NCBI GenBank assembly: GCA_028280345.1
Contig: JANQLY010000011.1
Span: forward strand, 248,001-312,000
From: Pseudomonadales bacterium
GTDB taxonomy: Bacteria > Pseudomonadota > Gammaproteobacteria > Pseudomonadales > UBA7239
Length of the DNA stretch: 64,000 bases
Direction: 5' to 3'
Both the position numbers and the translations under genes were made by a program. The notes under the pieces were generated by a model. The model was not told where the DNA came from and made no database searches. It was given only the letters and a program-made list of their open reading frames with translations. Of the stretch, positions 8,253 to 17,480 are shown in pieces (positions within the stretch are counted from its first letter, which is position 1; each line of letters starts with the position of its first letter).

Positions 8253-10709
8253 TTAGTAGCAGTGCTGGTTTGACCAGTGTGATAGTTTTTTTACCAGCTC
8301 GTCCCGTTGTACCGGCTTTGCAATGTGGTCATTCATCCCAGCTTCAAGACATTTCTCTTTGTAGCCAGGAATCGCATGGGCAGTAATTGCGATAATTGGT
8401 ATCGATTCGAGTGATTTCTCTTGTTCGTGCAGCCGGATGTTTTTGGTGGCACTAAAACCGTCCATGACCGGCATTTCGCAGTCCATTAATATCAGACTGT
8501 ATTTGTCATGGGAGTGTTCATAAGCATCGACGGCCTGTTTTCCATTGCAAACATATTCAGCATTAACATTGAGTCGCTCGAGCATGCCTTGAATCACTTC
8601 CCGGTTGATATCATTATCCTCTACAACCAGTACACAGGAAGGGTGGTGCAGAATGGATTGTTTTGTTTTTCCGATTTCCTGACTTGTGTCACTGTTGCTG
8701 CTTATAGAGCTGGTATCCGGTAAGGCCAGGCTCAGGGTAAACCAGAAACACGAGCCTTCATTAATGCGGCTTTGTGCGCCGATTTCGCCGCCCATTAACT
8801 CTACCAGCTGCTTGCAAATTGCGAGCCCAAGCCCGGTGCCGCCAAAATTGCGTGTATTGGATGGATCGGCTTGTACGAAGCTGCTAAACAGGGTGTCAAG
8901 AGATTCTTGTGCGACACCAATGCCGGTATCAGTGATAGCAAAATAGAGCGTACATTCCTTGTTGTCGATATGTTGCACATTCACTTTTAATTCAATGACG
9001 CCACTACTGGTAAATTTCAGGGCATTGGAGAGCAGATTAGTAATAATTTGCCGAATGCGTACCGGGTCACCGACTACGCTGGAGGGAATATCTGTGGAAA
9101 TGGCACTTTCAAAAGTCAGCTTTTTGTTACTGGACTGACTGGAATAAAAATTACAAATGTCATTGAGCATCAGCGGCAGATCGAAGGTAATATTCTCAAA
9201 CTCCAGTTTATCGGCTTCTATCTTTGAATAATCGAGGATATCGTTAATTACCTTGATCAGGCTGCTGCCGGAATCTTCAATCAACTTTATATAGTGCTTT
9301 TGTGTAGAGTCCAGATTGCTTTCCTTGAGCAGCTCCACAATGCCGAGCACACCGTTCATTGGCGTGCGTATCTCATGACTCATTTTGGCGAGAAAGCGGG
9401 ATTTGGCTTCATTTCTCGCGTTAGCCGAGGCAGCGGCAGTGGCCATGTTGGTGGATTCCCGTCGATAGAGGATAATTTTGTCCGAGACTGCAAGTGCCAT
9501 AAAAATACCAATCAGGCTCAGACCAATTTCGAAGCCGTGGCGACTAATCCATGGAGATTCAAATAATCCCATAGAGCCCAGGTTGGAAATGACAGTGGTA
9601 ATAAGGAACGCAACGTTACCAAACACTAATAAAGGTAAAGAGTTCTTTTCAATAAATAGTAATAGTACGCAAAATAGTGACAGTGATAGCAATACAAACG
9701 CTGAGAAAAAAACGGTATAAACTGAAATTTGCTCTGGTGGGAAAAAGAATGATGCAAGAATCAGCGCGCAGTACATATGTCCGGCATAGAGGGTAACGGG
9801 TTCAATATATTTGAAAACAGGTAGATGGCTGAATTGTTGGCGGCATGACACAAGAAATGAAATGGCTGTGGCAGCTACAAAAATGTTGTAGGCATTAAGT
9901 TGTAACCATGGGCTGTTGAATAACAGTGGTAGCAGGAACCCATTCAAGTATAAGAGCAACAAGATTGATGACAGCAAGAAACAGCTAAAAGTAAACAGTG
10001 TGTTGTCAAATTCCCTGGTGTGAAACAAAATAATAATGATGTAGAGGAAAACACCAATTAATGCGCCAATCATAATAAAGTTGATAGTGGCACTTTTTTC
10101 CGATATGCCGATCATGTTGACCGGGTCTGCTACGAACGGAGTAAAAATCAGATAGAAAGAACTACTTAGCTTTAAGTAATAGGTAATCTCGGTGTGGGCT
10201 GGAATATCAACTCGGAAACTGAATTGGCGGTGTTTTAATCCTGCCTGATCATAGGGGTGGGCGAGGCCGAGCATCTGGTGATGCTCTTTGTTGTTTGAGC
10301 GATAGAACAACTCTGCATTAGTAATTAAAATATCATTAAGTGCCAGCACTCTTTCGACTGGTTCATCGTTGTAGTTGGCTAATGTAAACTGAAACCAGTA
10401 ATTTTTATTCGGGTTGGCTGTGGATGCATCTGTAAAGGTTTTGAACTTGTTGGTGAGTGTTTGGGCTTGTTCAAATGTGACGGTGTTTGTTTGATCGACT
10501 ATAAATGATAATGCTGGTGTTAAGGGGTGTTTGCCCGTTTTGCTAACGTCCAATACAGGTTGGCCAAGAGGTGTTTCTGAGCTGTCTGTGAGCTGGTAGC
10601 TTGCTGTAGTGCCTGGTGTATTTGTTGTGGGGTCATTCTGGCTTGTGGTCAGGCCAGGTAATAACAGGCAGGTGAGGATGATGAACCCGGCAGCAAATGT
10701 TTTCTTCAT
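8253..10709 (-). CDS. 7TMR-DISM hybrid sensor histidine kinase/response regulator
   Basis: Membrane two-component sensor. Order: signal peptide (residues 1-23); periplasmic 7TMR-DISM extracellular domain to about residue 190; seven hydrophobic helices to about 410; HisKA with the phospho-accepting His445 in KMSHEIRTPMNG; HATPase_c with NLLSNALKFT and GTGLGLAI; and a C-terminal receiver with phospho-acceptor Asp743 in LILMDCEMPVMDG and the conserved lysine in IAKPV. It has no output domain, so phosphotransfer to another regulator or phosphorelay is likely, but no partner is adjacent. The ligand is unknown; some DISM domains are thought to bind carbohydrates. It is divergent from the ABC1 kinase gene. 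Confidence 0.93.
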   Translation of the reverse strand: MKKTFAAGFIILTCLLLPGLTTSQNDPTTNTPGTTASYQLTDSSETPLGQPVLDVSKTGKHPLTPALSFIVDQTNTVTFEQAQTLTNKFKTFTDASTANPNKNYWFQFTLANYNDEPVERVLALNDILITNAELFYRSNNKEHHQMLGLAHPYDQAGLKHRQFSFRVDIPAHTEITYYLKLSSSFYLIFTPFVADPVNMIGISEKSATINFIMIGALIGVFLYIIIILFHTREFDNTLFTFSCFLLSSILLLLYLNGFLLPLLFNSPWLQLNAYNIFVAATAISFLVSCRQQFSHLPVFKYIEPVTLYAGHMYCALILASFFFPPEQISVYTVFFSAFVLLSLSLFCVLLLFIEKNSLPLLVFGNVAFLITTVISNLGSMGLFESPWISRHGFEIGLSLIGIFMALAVSDKIILYRRESTNMATAAASANARNEAKSRFLAKMSHEIRTPMNGVLGIVELLKESNLDSTQKHYIKLIEDSGSSLIKVINDILDYSKIEADKLEFENITFDLPLMLNDICNFYSSQSSNKKLTFESAISTDIPSSVVGDPVRIRQIITNLLSNALKFTSSGVIELKVNVQHIDNKECTLYFAITDTGIGVAQESLDTLFSSFVQADPSNTRNFGGTGLGLAICKQLVELMGGEIGAQSRINEGSCFWFTLSLALPDTSSISSNSDTSQEIGKTKQSILHHPSCVLVVEDNDINREVIQGMLERLNVNAEYVCNGKQAVDAYEHSHDKYSLILMDCEMPVMDGFSATKNIRLHEQEKSLESIPIIAITAHAIPGYKEKCLEAGMNDHIAKPVQRDELVKKLSHWSNQHCY

Positions 10710-10845
10710 AGCACTGTGCGGCTTAAAGATGCAATGTCTGGATTATAAGATAAAAAAAGCACAAATCGCTATAATGGCAGCGGTTCGAATGTATGGTACC
10801 TGTATTAAAAGTGTGGGCGTAAGCTCTATACACGCCTGTGGATCT

Positions 10846-12189
10846 ATGAAAAAAATCAAACGACACCGTTTAAATCGCCATCTTGCGATGGTCAGGTTGG
10901 GGCTTAAGGCTGGAAGCCGTTATGGTCGCCAGCGCATAGCTGATATCTGGTTATCTGAAGCACAGCAGCAACGTTTGCGTGCCAGCGATGCCGAAGTGCT
11001 GAGTCGTGAGCTTGGAAAGCTTAAAGGTAGTATCGTCAAGATTGGACAATTGTTGGCGCTTTATGGGGAGCATTTTCTGCCTCCAGAGGTCGTAACTGCA
11101 CTGCATGATCTGGAAAGTCGTACCGAGCCCCTATCGTGGCCAGTGATGGAGGCTGTATTGCGTGAGGAATGGGCAGAACGTGACTACTCCGATTTTGAGA
11201 TAGATACAGAACCGTTGGCAGCAGCGTCCCTGGGCCAGGTGTATCGTGCGATCTGTAAGGCTACTGGCGAAGAAGTGTGCATCAAAATTCAATATCCAGG
11301 AGTAGCTCAATCCATTGATGCGGATCTCGATAATCTTGCGACATTACTGAAATGGACCACCTGGTTAAAGGGTGATGCGTACTACGCCTGGATTGAAGAG
11401 GTGCGTGAGTTGTTGCACAGAGAAGTTGATTACAATCAGGAAGTTAAAACGCTACAGGCTTTTCATGATCTGGTATCTGGTAGTGACCACTATGTAGTGC
11501 CGCAGGTATTTACCGAGTGGTGTACAGAGCGTGTCATGGTCACGAGCTTTGAGGCGGGCTATGCAGTAAATACAGATGAAATACAAAGCCTGTCGCAGCA
11601 ACGTCGCAATCAACTCGGGCGCAGGTTTCTCGATCTATTTCTCAAGGAAGTATTTTGTTGGCCGTTAATGCAAACCGATGCAAATTTTGGTAATTACCTG
11701 ATTCATCCAGGAGAATGTAACCAGGGTAGCGATGACAAAATAGTGTTACTGGATTTTGGTGCGGTGAGGACGATGCCGAATGCGACCCTGGAGCCGTTTC
11801 GCAACATGATTATTGCAGCGTACCAGCTGAATATGGAAGGAGTGACCGCCGGGGCGATAGCGCTCGGTTTTCTTGATGCGGATGTGCCCGATCAAGTTAA
11901 AAACGATTTTGTCGCTGTGTGTTCGGGGTTGATTGAACCGCTACTGGTAGGGCGGGTTGATGATATACCGGCCTATGCGCTTAACGCTGCGGGGGACTAT
12001 CGCTGGCGAGAGAGTGATTTGCTAAAGCGCATGTCGAAGCAAGCAGCGCGTTCAGCGGCAAGTCGTTATTTCTCGATGCCTGGTGGGGATTTTATGTTGC
12101 TGAATCGCAAGCTGGCCGGCGTGTTTACGTTTATTTCTGTACTTGGGGCTGAATTTAATGGCGCTGATCTTTTGGAACAGTATTTGTAG
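10846..12189 (+). CDS. ABC1/AarF/UbiB-family atypical kinase
   Basis: Shows the ABC1 hallmarks: the KxGQ motif in GSIVKIGQLLALYGEHFLPPEV, the alanine-rich loop AAASLGQVYRA in place of a P-loop, the ATP lysine in VCIKIQYPG, the helix glutamate in VDYNQEV, the catalytic-loop variant QTDANFGNYL, and the metal-binding LLDFGAVR. Bacterial members include UbiB, which is needed for ubiquinone biosynthesis, but UbiB is longer and has C-terminal membrane helices; at 447 residues and without these, this is a paralogue of unknown substrate. The frame is open back to 10609, which would overlap the divergent kinase; I chose the ATG at 10846. Its 3' end overlaps the convergent gene by 35 bp. Confidence 0.88.
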   Translation: MKKIKRHRLNRHLAMVRLGLKAGSRYGRQRIADIWLSEAQQQRLRASDAEVLSRELGKLKGSIVKIGQLLALYGEHFLPPEVVTALHDLESRTEPLSWPVMEAVLREEWAERDYSDFEIDTEPLAAASLGQVYRAICKATGEEVCIKIQYPGVAQSIDADLDNLATLLKWTTWLKGDAYYAWIEEVRELLHREVDYNQEVKTLQAFHDLVSGSDHYVVPQVFTEWCTERVMVTSFEAGYAVNTDEIQSLSQQRRNQLGRRFLDLFLKEVFCWPLMQTDANFGNYLIHPGECNQGSDDKIVLLDFGAVRTMPNATLEPFRNMIIAAYQLNMEGVTAGAIALGFLDADVPDQVKNDFVAVCSGLIEPLLVGRVDDIPAYALNAAGDYRWRESDLLKRMSKQAARSAASRYFSMPGGDFMLLNRKLAGVFTFISVLGAEFNGADLLEQYL

Positions 12190-13150
12190 AGCCCTGTTTT
12201 TGTATATAAAAACTTGACCATACAGGTGCATGGTCAGAAATGGTATTAAGGTAGTCGCCATAGCGACGTTGTTCATTGCTGGCATATAAAATAAATGTGC
12301 TGTTAGTGTGCCAGTTGTGTTGGGCGCTATGGTTGATGATCAGTTGGTCGATGGTATTTCGGTAGTGCCCTTTTAAGTAGGAGTAAGTTGCCGAGCCTTT
12401 CTGCAGACTGTCGGGTGTAGTGAGATTAATAAACCCCGCGTCATACAGCTGTGTCAGGTTGAGATGTTGGGGGGTGACGTTAATATCGCCGGCAATAATA
12501 ATATCGGGGTCTTTCTGCGCGAGTGTCGGCAGGCTGGATAGTAGTTCTTTGATTTGAATGCTGTGAATGGCTTCGCTACAGGCGTTTTGTTTGCGTTGGG
12601 ACTTTAAATGCAGGCCCACCAGCCAAAAATCGAATCCACCTGCGCGAAAATAGCCTGCCAGCGGTTTGCGCAGATGTTGACTGCGACAGGAATCACTGAA
12701 CTCAAATGCGTCATTGACATCAAGTTCGAAGGGTGGGATTAACGCTTCGATACGTTGGCTGCGCCATGCAAGCACCAGTTTTGAGCTATAGCCGCTTTCT
12801 CCATGTTGTGTCTTATAGCCGTGTGTGGCCAGTGTCTGTTTCAGTTGTTGCCAGGGGCGCGTAGCATAAGTCGTATCGCGGTGTGTTTTGTTCAGAGACG
12901 TGTTGATCTCTTGAAGCACAACAATATCAAGATTTGCCTCGGTGTGGATGATATCGCCAATTTGTTCAATTTCATTGCTGGAACGCAGAGGTAATGTGCC
13001 ACGCATGGTGGAGCCTAACCAGTTCAGATTAAATGTGCCAATACGAAAACAATCACTTGCGGGACAATCCGGGCTCGACTGTGCCTGGTTTGTGGCTAAA
13101 CAGAGGCTCAGCAGCAGAAGCAGATAGACTGGATGGCGCAAATGATTCAT
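12155..13150 (-). CDS. Secreted endonuclease/exonuclease/phosphatase-fold protein
   Basis: Signal peptide at residues 1-26 (hydrophobic LLLLLSLCLA, then AQSS), followed by a complete EEP (DNase I-like) fold: FRIGTFNLNWLG, the metal-binding glutamate in VVLQEIN, VGLHLKSQ, the catalytic aspartate/asparagine pair in AGDINVTP, and the terminal SDHAPVWS. Members cleave phosphodiester or phosphomonoester bonds in nucleic acids, lipids or inositides, and the substrate cannot be read from sequence. An exported nuclease or phosphodiesterase used for phosphorus acquisition is plausible. The start overlaps the PPOX gene's stop by 4 bp (ATGA), which indicates translational coupling. Confidence 0.88.
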   Translation of the reverse strand: MNHLRHPVYLLLLLSLCLATNQAQSSPDCPASDCFRIGTFNLNWLGSTMRGTLPLRSSNEIEQIGDIIHTEANLDIVVLQEINTSLNKTHRDTTYATRPWQQLKQTLATHGYKTQHGESGYSSKLVLAWRSQRIEALIPPFELDVNDAFEFSDSCRSQHLRKPLAGYFRAGGFDFWLVGLHLKSQRKQNACSEAIHSIQIKELLSSLPTLAQKDPDIIIAGDINVTPQHLNLTQLYDAGFINLTTPDSLQKGSATYSYLKGHYRNTIDQLIINHSAQHNWHTNSTFILYASNEQRRYGDYLNTISDHAPVWSSFYIQKQGSTNTVPKDQRH

Positions 13151-13560
13151 GTCTCTTTTAAAATAACTTTAATGAAGGCCCGCTTGTTAATTTTGCGGCT
13201 GAGAAACGACATAAAATCCACGCCGGTCATTTGCCAGCCGTATTTCTTGCGCAGGCACTGGTGAGCATGGCGAATCTCTTCCGGGCTGTCGATCAAAAAA
13301 GCTTCAGCGTCATGCCATTCCCCGAGTAAGGTTCCGGTTACCGAGCAGGGTGCAACCCTTGCAGTAGCTGAATTTCTCAGCCGTTTCACCTTTCCTGCAT
13401 TGCCGGCGGAAAATACATAAAGTGTTGCCTGGCTATCTCCCGGATCATCGGCAAACCAGACCGGTGTGTTGACCTGGGCACCGGATTTGCGAAATGTTGC
13501 GAGATTCATATAACTCGCACTTTGTAGGGCGACGGGGGTTGTCGGGATGGTTCTGCTCAT
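13147..13560 (-). CDS. Pyridoxamine 5'-phosphate oxidase-like (PPOX class) flavin-fold protein
   Basis: Small split-barrel protein of 137 residues. The features are SYMNLATFRKSGAQVNTPVWFADD at the N-terminus, LYVFSAGNAGKVKRLRNS, ARVAPCSVTGTLLGEWHDAEA and a helical C-terminus. This matches the PPOX/F420-type flavin-binding reductase group, distinct from the true pdxH at 5911. Whether it uses FMN, F420 or another cofactor is unknown. It is the first gene of a two-gene leftward operon with the exported EEP protein and is divergent from the coiled-coil gene at 13698. Confidence 0.8.
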   Translation of the reverse strand: MSRTIPTTPVALQSASYMNLATFRKSGAQVNTPVWFADDPGDSQATLYVFSAGNAGKVKRLRNSATARVAPCSVTGTLLGEWHDAEAFLIDSPEEIRHAHQCLRKKYGWQMTGVDFMSFLSRKINKRAFIKVILKET

Positions 13561-13697
13561 AGCCTGGTCCTGATTGGGTGAGAGAGTGCCAATTTGATCA
13601 CAATCCTTTGGCTTGGGGGTGTATTATGGTAAATTCCAGGTTTTAATAGCAAGTTATTGAAAAATCGAGATAAATCCAGGGGGCCGGGGGATAACGG

Positions 13698-15116
13698 ATG
13701 AGTGCTGACGAATACGAAGCGGTGTTATTTTGCAGCGATGGCAAGATCGTGCGGGAAATGATGCATGCTGAATTTGAAGCTATTCTCGATAGTTTTGTTC
13801 CGCTACAGGAATACGCCGGGCAGGAAGTTAAAGCGATTTATGTCTGTATCACACCGCAAATAAAAGTTGCTGCGGCAGTGTATTTTCTGATTGGATTTGA
13901 TGGGGCTGGTAATGCCGATGCGAAATGGAATGTGCCTTTGCGCCAGTTGGCCGACGAAGGCGAACCGGGGCCAAATCTCGGTGCCGGGCCAATCAGATTA
14001 AGCTGTCGCAGTCAGTGCCCTGTGTCCTGGCACGAACAGCACCTCTGGGATCCAGGTATGGATACGGACCCAAATGACTTCGTAATTCTGCGTGATGTGG
14101 TTAAACGCAATAAGCTCGCTTTTAAAAAGATTGAGCTGGAAGAAGAAGTGCCGATGGTGGACGAGGCACCGGAGGCCGAGGCAGCGCCTGCTGCAGCGGC
14201 GGCACAGTCGGCAGGGCAGCCGTTGATTCTCAGTGAGGATATTAGTGATTCCGATAAGGTGCTCGCCTCAAGTCTGATTCAGTTTTTGCGCAAAAAGCTC
14301 ACTAGTGAATATGAATCCGAAAAGGACGATATTGATAAAAAACACCGCCTGCTACTCGCCGCGCAGAAAACCCAGTTTGAAGATGAGTTGAGCAAAATTG
14401 AGAATGATCACAGTGTGACCCTGCGTGAATCCTCGGAGAAAATGCAGGAACTACACAACAAACTGACTGCAGAACAGGAGCGCAACGAGAAGCTAGCCAA
14501 GGAACTGGATTCCCATGCGGAAGGTGCGGCAAGTGCACAGCAACTGTTTGAACAGAAGCTCGCGGAAAGTAAGGAAGTCGGCTCCAACGAAGTGGAGTTA
14601 CTGAAGGAAAATATGGCGGCTGAAATGCAGCGCCAGATTGAAACGATCCACAGTGAGTTCCAGGAGCAATTGGCTGCAAAGGACATGGAGCTGGTTTATC
14701 GTAACGAAGAAAAGCAAAGTCTTGATGAAGAAGTAGAGAAATTGCATTCAGAGCGGGCAGTGTTGATTAGCCAGGGGGGGGAGCAGTTTCTCAATCGCCT
14801 GCGAGAGAATAATGTTTCGTTTGTGGTCTATCACTCCGGAGCAGGCCATATCAATATCGAGATGGATGAAATCGGTGATTATCTTGAGAATCCAATGGCC
14901 TTTGCGGCGAGCAAATGTGAAGTGGATGAAGAAACTTACAGATTGTGGCTCAAACATCAGGATTCACTTGCTTGCGGTCATATGGTGGAATCAAAAGGTG
15001 AAACCTGCGGTAAAAAACTGCGCCCGGTACCCCATCCTTCCCAGTTTGTCCCCGGGCGTTCTGATCGCTGTCCCTTGCATTGGTCTTTTGGTGATGACGG
15101 CGCAGCTGCGGAATAA
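13698..15116 (+). CDS. Coiled-coil protein of unknown function
   Basis: I do not recognise a named family. Three parts can be seen: an N-terminal globular domain of about 145 residues with LSCRSQCPVSWHEQHLWDP; an Ala/Glu-rich linker and long charged coiled coil from about residue 195 to 355 (LHNKLTAEQERNEKLAKEL and similar); and a C-terminal domain with four cysteines (LACGH, ETCGKKL, DRCPLHW) that could bind zinc. No signal peptide or membrane helix is evident. The start at 13698 has a GGGGGATAACGG leader. The CNB-rhodanese gene begins 27 bp later, so the two are probably co-transcribed. Confidence 0.75.
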   Translation: MSADEYEAVLFCSDGKIVREMMHAEFEAILDSFVPLQEYAGQEVKAIYVCITPQIKVAAAVYFLIGFDGAGNADAKWNVPLRQLADEGEPGPNLGAGPIRLSCRSQCPVSWHEQHLWDPGMDTDPNDFVILRDVVKRNKLAFKKIELEEEVPMVDEAPEAEAAPAAAAAQSAGQPLILSEDISDSDKVLASSLIQFLRKKLTSEYESEKDDIDKKHRLLLAAQKTQFEDELSKIENDHSVTLRESSEKMQELHNKLTAEQERNEKLAKELDSHAEGAASAQQLFEQKLAESKEVGSNEVELLKENMAAEMQRQIETIHSEFQEQLAAKDMELVYRNEEKQSLDEEVEKLHSERAVLISQGGEQFLNRLRENNVSFVVYHSGAGHINIEMDEIGDYLENPMAFAASKCEVDEETYRLWLKHQDSLACGHMVESKGETCGKKLRPVPHPSQFVPGRSDRCPLHWSFGDDGAAAE

Positions 15117-15143
15117 TAATAACCTGACCTCGTGGGGCGAGTG

Positions 15144-16208
15144 ATGGTCAAGCCGTTAAGTGCCAGGTTAATTCAGGGCTTTCATCCGCTCAATGAATTG
15201 CCGTCGCTACGGCTTAATGCTTTGCTTGAGTTTAGCCGGCGCAAATTTGTGCGCCAGGGTGAGGTGCTGTTTGCACCGGGCTTGCAAACTGAAAACCTGT
15301 TGTTTTTGTTTTCCGGACAGATTCGCTTTGAGCAAAGCGGTGATATTATCGACAGCGCGTTTCGCTTTCCGTTACAACACAAATACCAGCGCAATGATAC
15401 GGCCAGAGCCCAGACTGATTGCAGTCTGCTTGAGGTACATCGGGAAGCGCTTGATAAACTACTGTGCTGGACTCATGTGTCGAGTTATATCGAAACCGAT
15501 ATTGCCTGCCAGCGCAACCTTGATACCGAGGCGGGCTGGATGGCGACTATTTTACATTCCAATCTGTTCCAGAAGGTGCCGCCACTGAATTTTGAGCGTC
15601 TTTATGATCGCCTCGTGGAAATGCCCGTTACGGCGGGGCAGGTGATTTTGCAGCAAGGTGATGTAGGTGATTGTTGCTACTTCATCAAGGAAGGTGTTGC
15701 CGATGTTACCCGGCGGGAAAGCGCAGATAGCGAAGAGGTGTTTCTCGCGGAAATTGGCTACGGACGTTGTTTTGGTGAAGATGCGCTGGTGCATGAAACC
15801 GTGCGCAATGCAACGGTGGCCATGACGTCGGACGGCTTGCTAATGAAAATGGATAAGCGGGACTTCGTACAACTGCTCAAGGAGCCGACTGTAGATTCAC
15901 TGATGTCTTCCGATCTGGATATGGCATTGCAAACCGGCTCCAGACTGCTTGATGTACGTAGCCAGGGTGAGTACGAATACAGCCATCTTCGGGGCAGCCT
16001 GCATGCGCCGTTGAATTTGCTGCGCATCAAAAGCCGCCTGCTCGACCGCAACACCGATTATGTGGTGTATTGCGATACCGGACGGCGTGCCCGCGCGGCG
16101 GTCTGGTTACTGGAGCAGAAGGGGTTTCGTGCCCGCGCCCTGACAGGGGGGCTTGCCACCCTGCCGGAAGCGAGCAAGGAGGAGCTACTGGAGAGCGGGG
16201 CTTCATAG
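15144..16208 (+). CDS. Cyclic nucleotide-binding / rhodanese fusion protein
   Basis: Two CNB-type folds followed by a rhodanese domain. The first (about residues 20-110, FVRQGEVLFAPG...LFLFSGQIRF) is degenerate. The second (about 145-255) keeps VILQQGDVGDCCYFIKEG and the phosphate-cassette-like GRCFGEDALVHETVRNATV. The rhodanese part (about 265-350) has RLLDVRSQGEYEYSHLRGS and a cysteine at the persulfide position in VVYCDTGRRARA. No DNA-binding domain is present, so it is not a Crp-type regulator. A role linking a nucleotide or redox signal to sulfur transfer is only inference. GTG codons at 15132 and 15141 are alternative starts. Confidence 0.85.
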   Translation: MVKPLSARLIQGFHPLNELPSLRLNALLEFSRRKFVRQGEVLFAPGLQTENLLFLFSGQIRFEQSGDIIDSAFRFPLQHKYQRNDTARAQTDCSLLEVHREALDKLLCWTHVSSYIETDIACQRNLDTEAGWMATILHSNLFQKVPPLNFERLYDRLVEMPVTAGQVILQQGDVGDCCYFIKEGVADVTRRESADSEEVFLAEIGYGRCFGEDALVHETVRNATVAMTSDGLLMKMDKRDFVQLLKEPTVDSLMSSDLDMALQTGSRLLDVRSQGEYEYSHLRGSLHAPLNLLRIKSRLLDRNTDYVVYCDTGRRARAAVWLLEQKGFRARALTGGLATLPEASKEELLESGAS

Positions 16209-16220
16209 GTAGAAAGCCCG

Positions 16221-16248
16221 TTTCAGTACCGCCATCTTCGGCTATAAT
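16221..16248 (+). promoter_or_regulatory. Candidate sigma-70 promoter for nadK
   Basis: A perfect -10 hexamer, TATAAT, at 16243-16248 is preceded by TTTCAG at 16221-16226 as a weak -35 with a 16-bp spacer. The -10 lies inside a 13-bp palindrome (GGCTATAATAGCC, 16240-16252). The nadK ATG is 43 bp downstream. The -35 match is poor, so activator dependence or extended contacts may compensate. Confidence 0.5.
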
Positions 16249-16290
16249 AGCCGCCCTTTTTTAATTGCAAACGACACAGAATTCACAGCG

Positions 16291-17169
16291 ATGTCCACGT
16301 TTGAAACCATTGGTCTGATTGGCCGCAAGGGTAGCCATCAGGTCGTCGACTCCCTGCATGCCCTGCTGGCTTTGCTCGAAAAGCGCGGCTGTGACCTTTA
16401 TATAGAGGAAGAGACAGCAACGCTGGTGCCCGATTATAGTGCGCAGGTAGTGAAAAAGGCTGAGCTCGGCCAGTGTTGTGAGCTGGTGATTGTCGTCGGT
16501 GGTGACGGCAGTATGTTGGGTGCGGCGCGCACACTGAGCGAGGCGAATATCCCTGTGCTTGGAGTGAATCGCGGCAGTCTCGGCTTTCTCACAGATATCT
16601 CGCCGGACGAGATTGAGCATCGAGTCGCGGAAGTGCTTGATGGCAAATACACCCGCGAGGAGCGCTTTCTGCTCGATTCGGTGCTATCCCGTGGTCAGCA
16701 TGAAATTGGTCATGTCGACGCGATGAATGAAGTGGTGATTCACCGTGGGGCCTCACTGCGTATGATTGAGTTTGGTCTCTACATTGACGGCCAGTTTGTC
16801 TACAGTCAGCGCTCCGATGGCCTGATCATCTCAACACCCACCGGCTCCACAGCCTATGCGTTATCCGGCGGCGGCCCGATCCTGCACCCTGGCCTTGATG
16901 CAATAGCGCTGGTACCGATGTTTCCCCATACGCTGACGAGTCGGCCAATCGTGGTGGAGGGTAACAGTGAGATTAAGCTGATTATGGGGGATTATGCCGG
17001 TGGACAGCCTGAACTCAGCTGCGATGGTCAAACCCATCTCGCGCTGGAATCCGGGGATGTGATTCACGTGCGCAAGAAGGCGCAAACCCTGTCACTGATC
17101 CATCCGCTCAACCACAATTACTACGAAACCTGCCGCACCAAGCTCGGTTGGGGCAGTCGTCTGGCATAA
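16291..17169 (+). CDS. nadK: NAD kinase
   Basis: Phosphorylates NAD at the 2'-hydroxyl of its adenosine ribose to make NADP. The ATP-binding GGDG is at residues 70-73 (IVVGGDGSMLGAAR), then GVNRGSLGFLTD, the NE/D motif in AMNEVVIHRG, and the glycine-rich STPTGSTAYALSGGGPI. The length of 292 is normal. It starts a rightward cluster nadK - DUF1315 - DUF2797 - pepN, which I recall as conserved in Pseudomonas. A good -10 element lies 43 bp upstream. Confidence 0.98.
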   Translation: MSTFETIGLIGRKGSHQVVDSLHALLALLEKRGCDLYIEEETATLVPDYSAQVVKKAELGQCCELVIVVGGDGSMLGAARTLSEANIPVLGVNRGSLGFLTDISPDEIEHRVAEVLDGKYTREERFLLDSVLSRGQHEIGHVDAMNEVVIHRGASLRMIEFGLYIDGQFVYSQRSDGLIISTPTGSTAYALSGGGPILHPGLDAIALVPMFPHTLTSRPIVVEGNSEIKLIMGDYAGGQPELSCDGQTHLALESGDVIHVRKKAQTLSLIHPLNHNYYETCRTKLGWGSRLA

Positions 17170-17183
17170 GCGAAGTTTTTGTT

Positions 17184-17453
17184 GTGGATATGGAGCGATT
17201 GCTTGCCTCACTCGACGAGGAAAAATACCGACAGTTGCAGCGTGCGGTTGAGCTTGGCAAATGGCCTGATGGTCGTCGTGTTGACGATGAAGAGCGGGCG
17301 ACGGCACTGCAAGTGCTGATTGCCTATGACAGCAGACATAAACCTGAGGAAGAGCGCATTGGCTATATTGCCAAGCCGGAAACCGATGTTTGTGAGACAA
17401 ATGAAGCTGATGTGCATACTGCATTAAATGATAATCTGATTGCGCGAGATTAA
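17184..17453 (+). CDS. DUF1315 (YeaC-like) protein
   Basis: Small cytoplasmic protein whose N-terminus carries the family signature YRQLQRAVELGKWPDG. Starting at GTG 17184, the distance from the initiator to KWPDG is 30 residues, the same as in E. coli YeaC, which decides this start over ATG 17190 or the longer open frame that overlaps nadK. The C-terminal half is acidic and polar, without recognisable motifs. Function is unknown. It begins 14 bp after nadK and precedes the DUF2797 gene by 27 bp, so it is probably in the nadK operon. Confidence 0.82.
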   Translation: MDMERLLASLDEEKYRQLQRAVELGKWPDGRRVDDEERATALQVLIAYDSRHKPEEERIGYIAKPETDVCETNEADVHTALNDNLIARD

Positions 17454-17480
17454 CAGATGTTTGGAGCAGGTAAGTAAAAG

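Noticed and set aside
10609..10845. 79-residue N-terminal extension of the ABC1 kinase
   Set aside because: It overlaps the 5' end of the divergent histidine kinase gene and has no ABC1 character.
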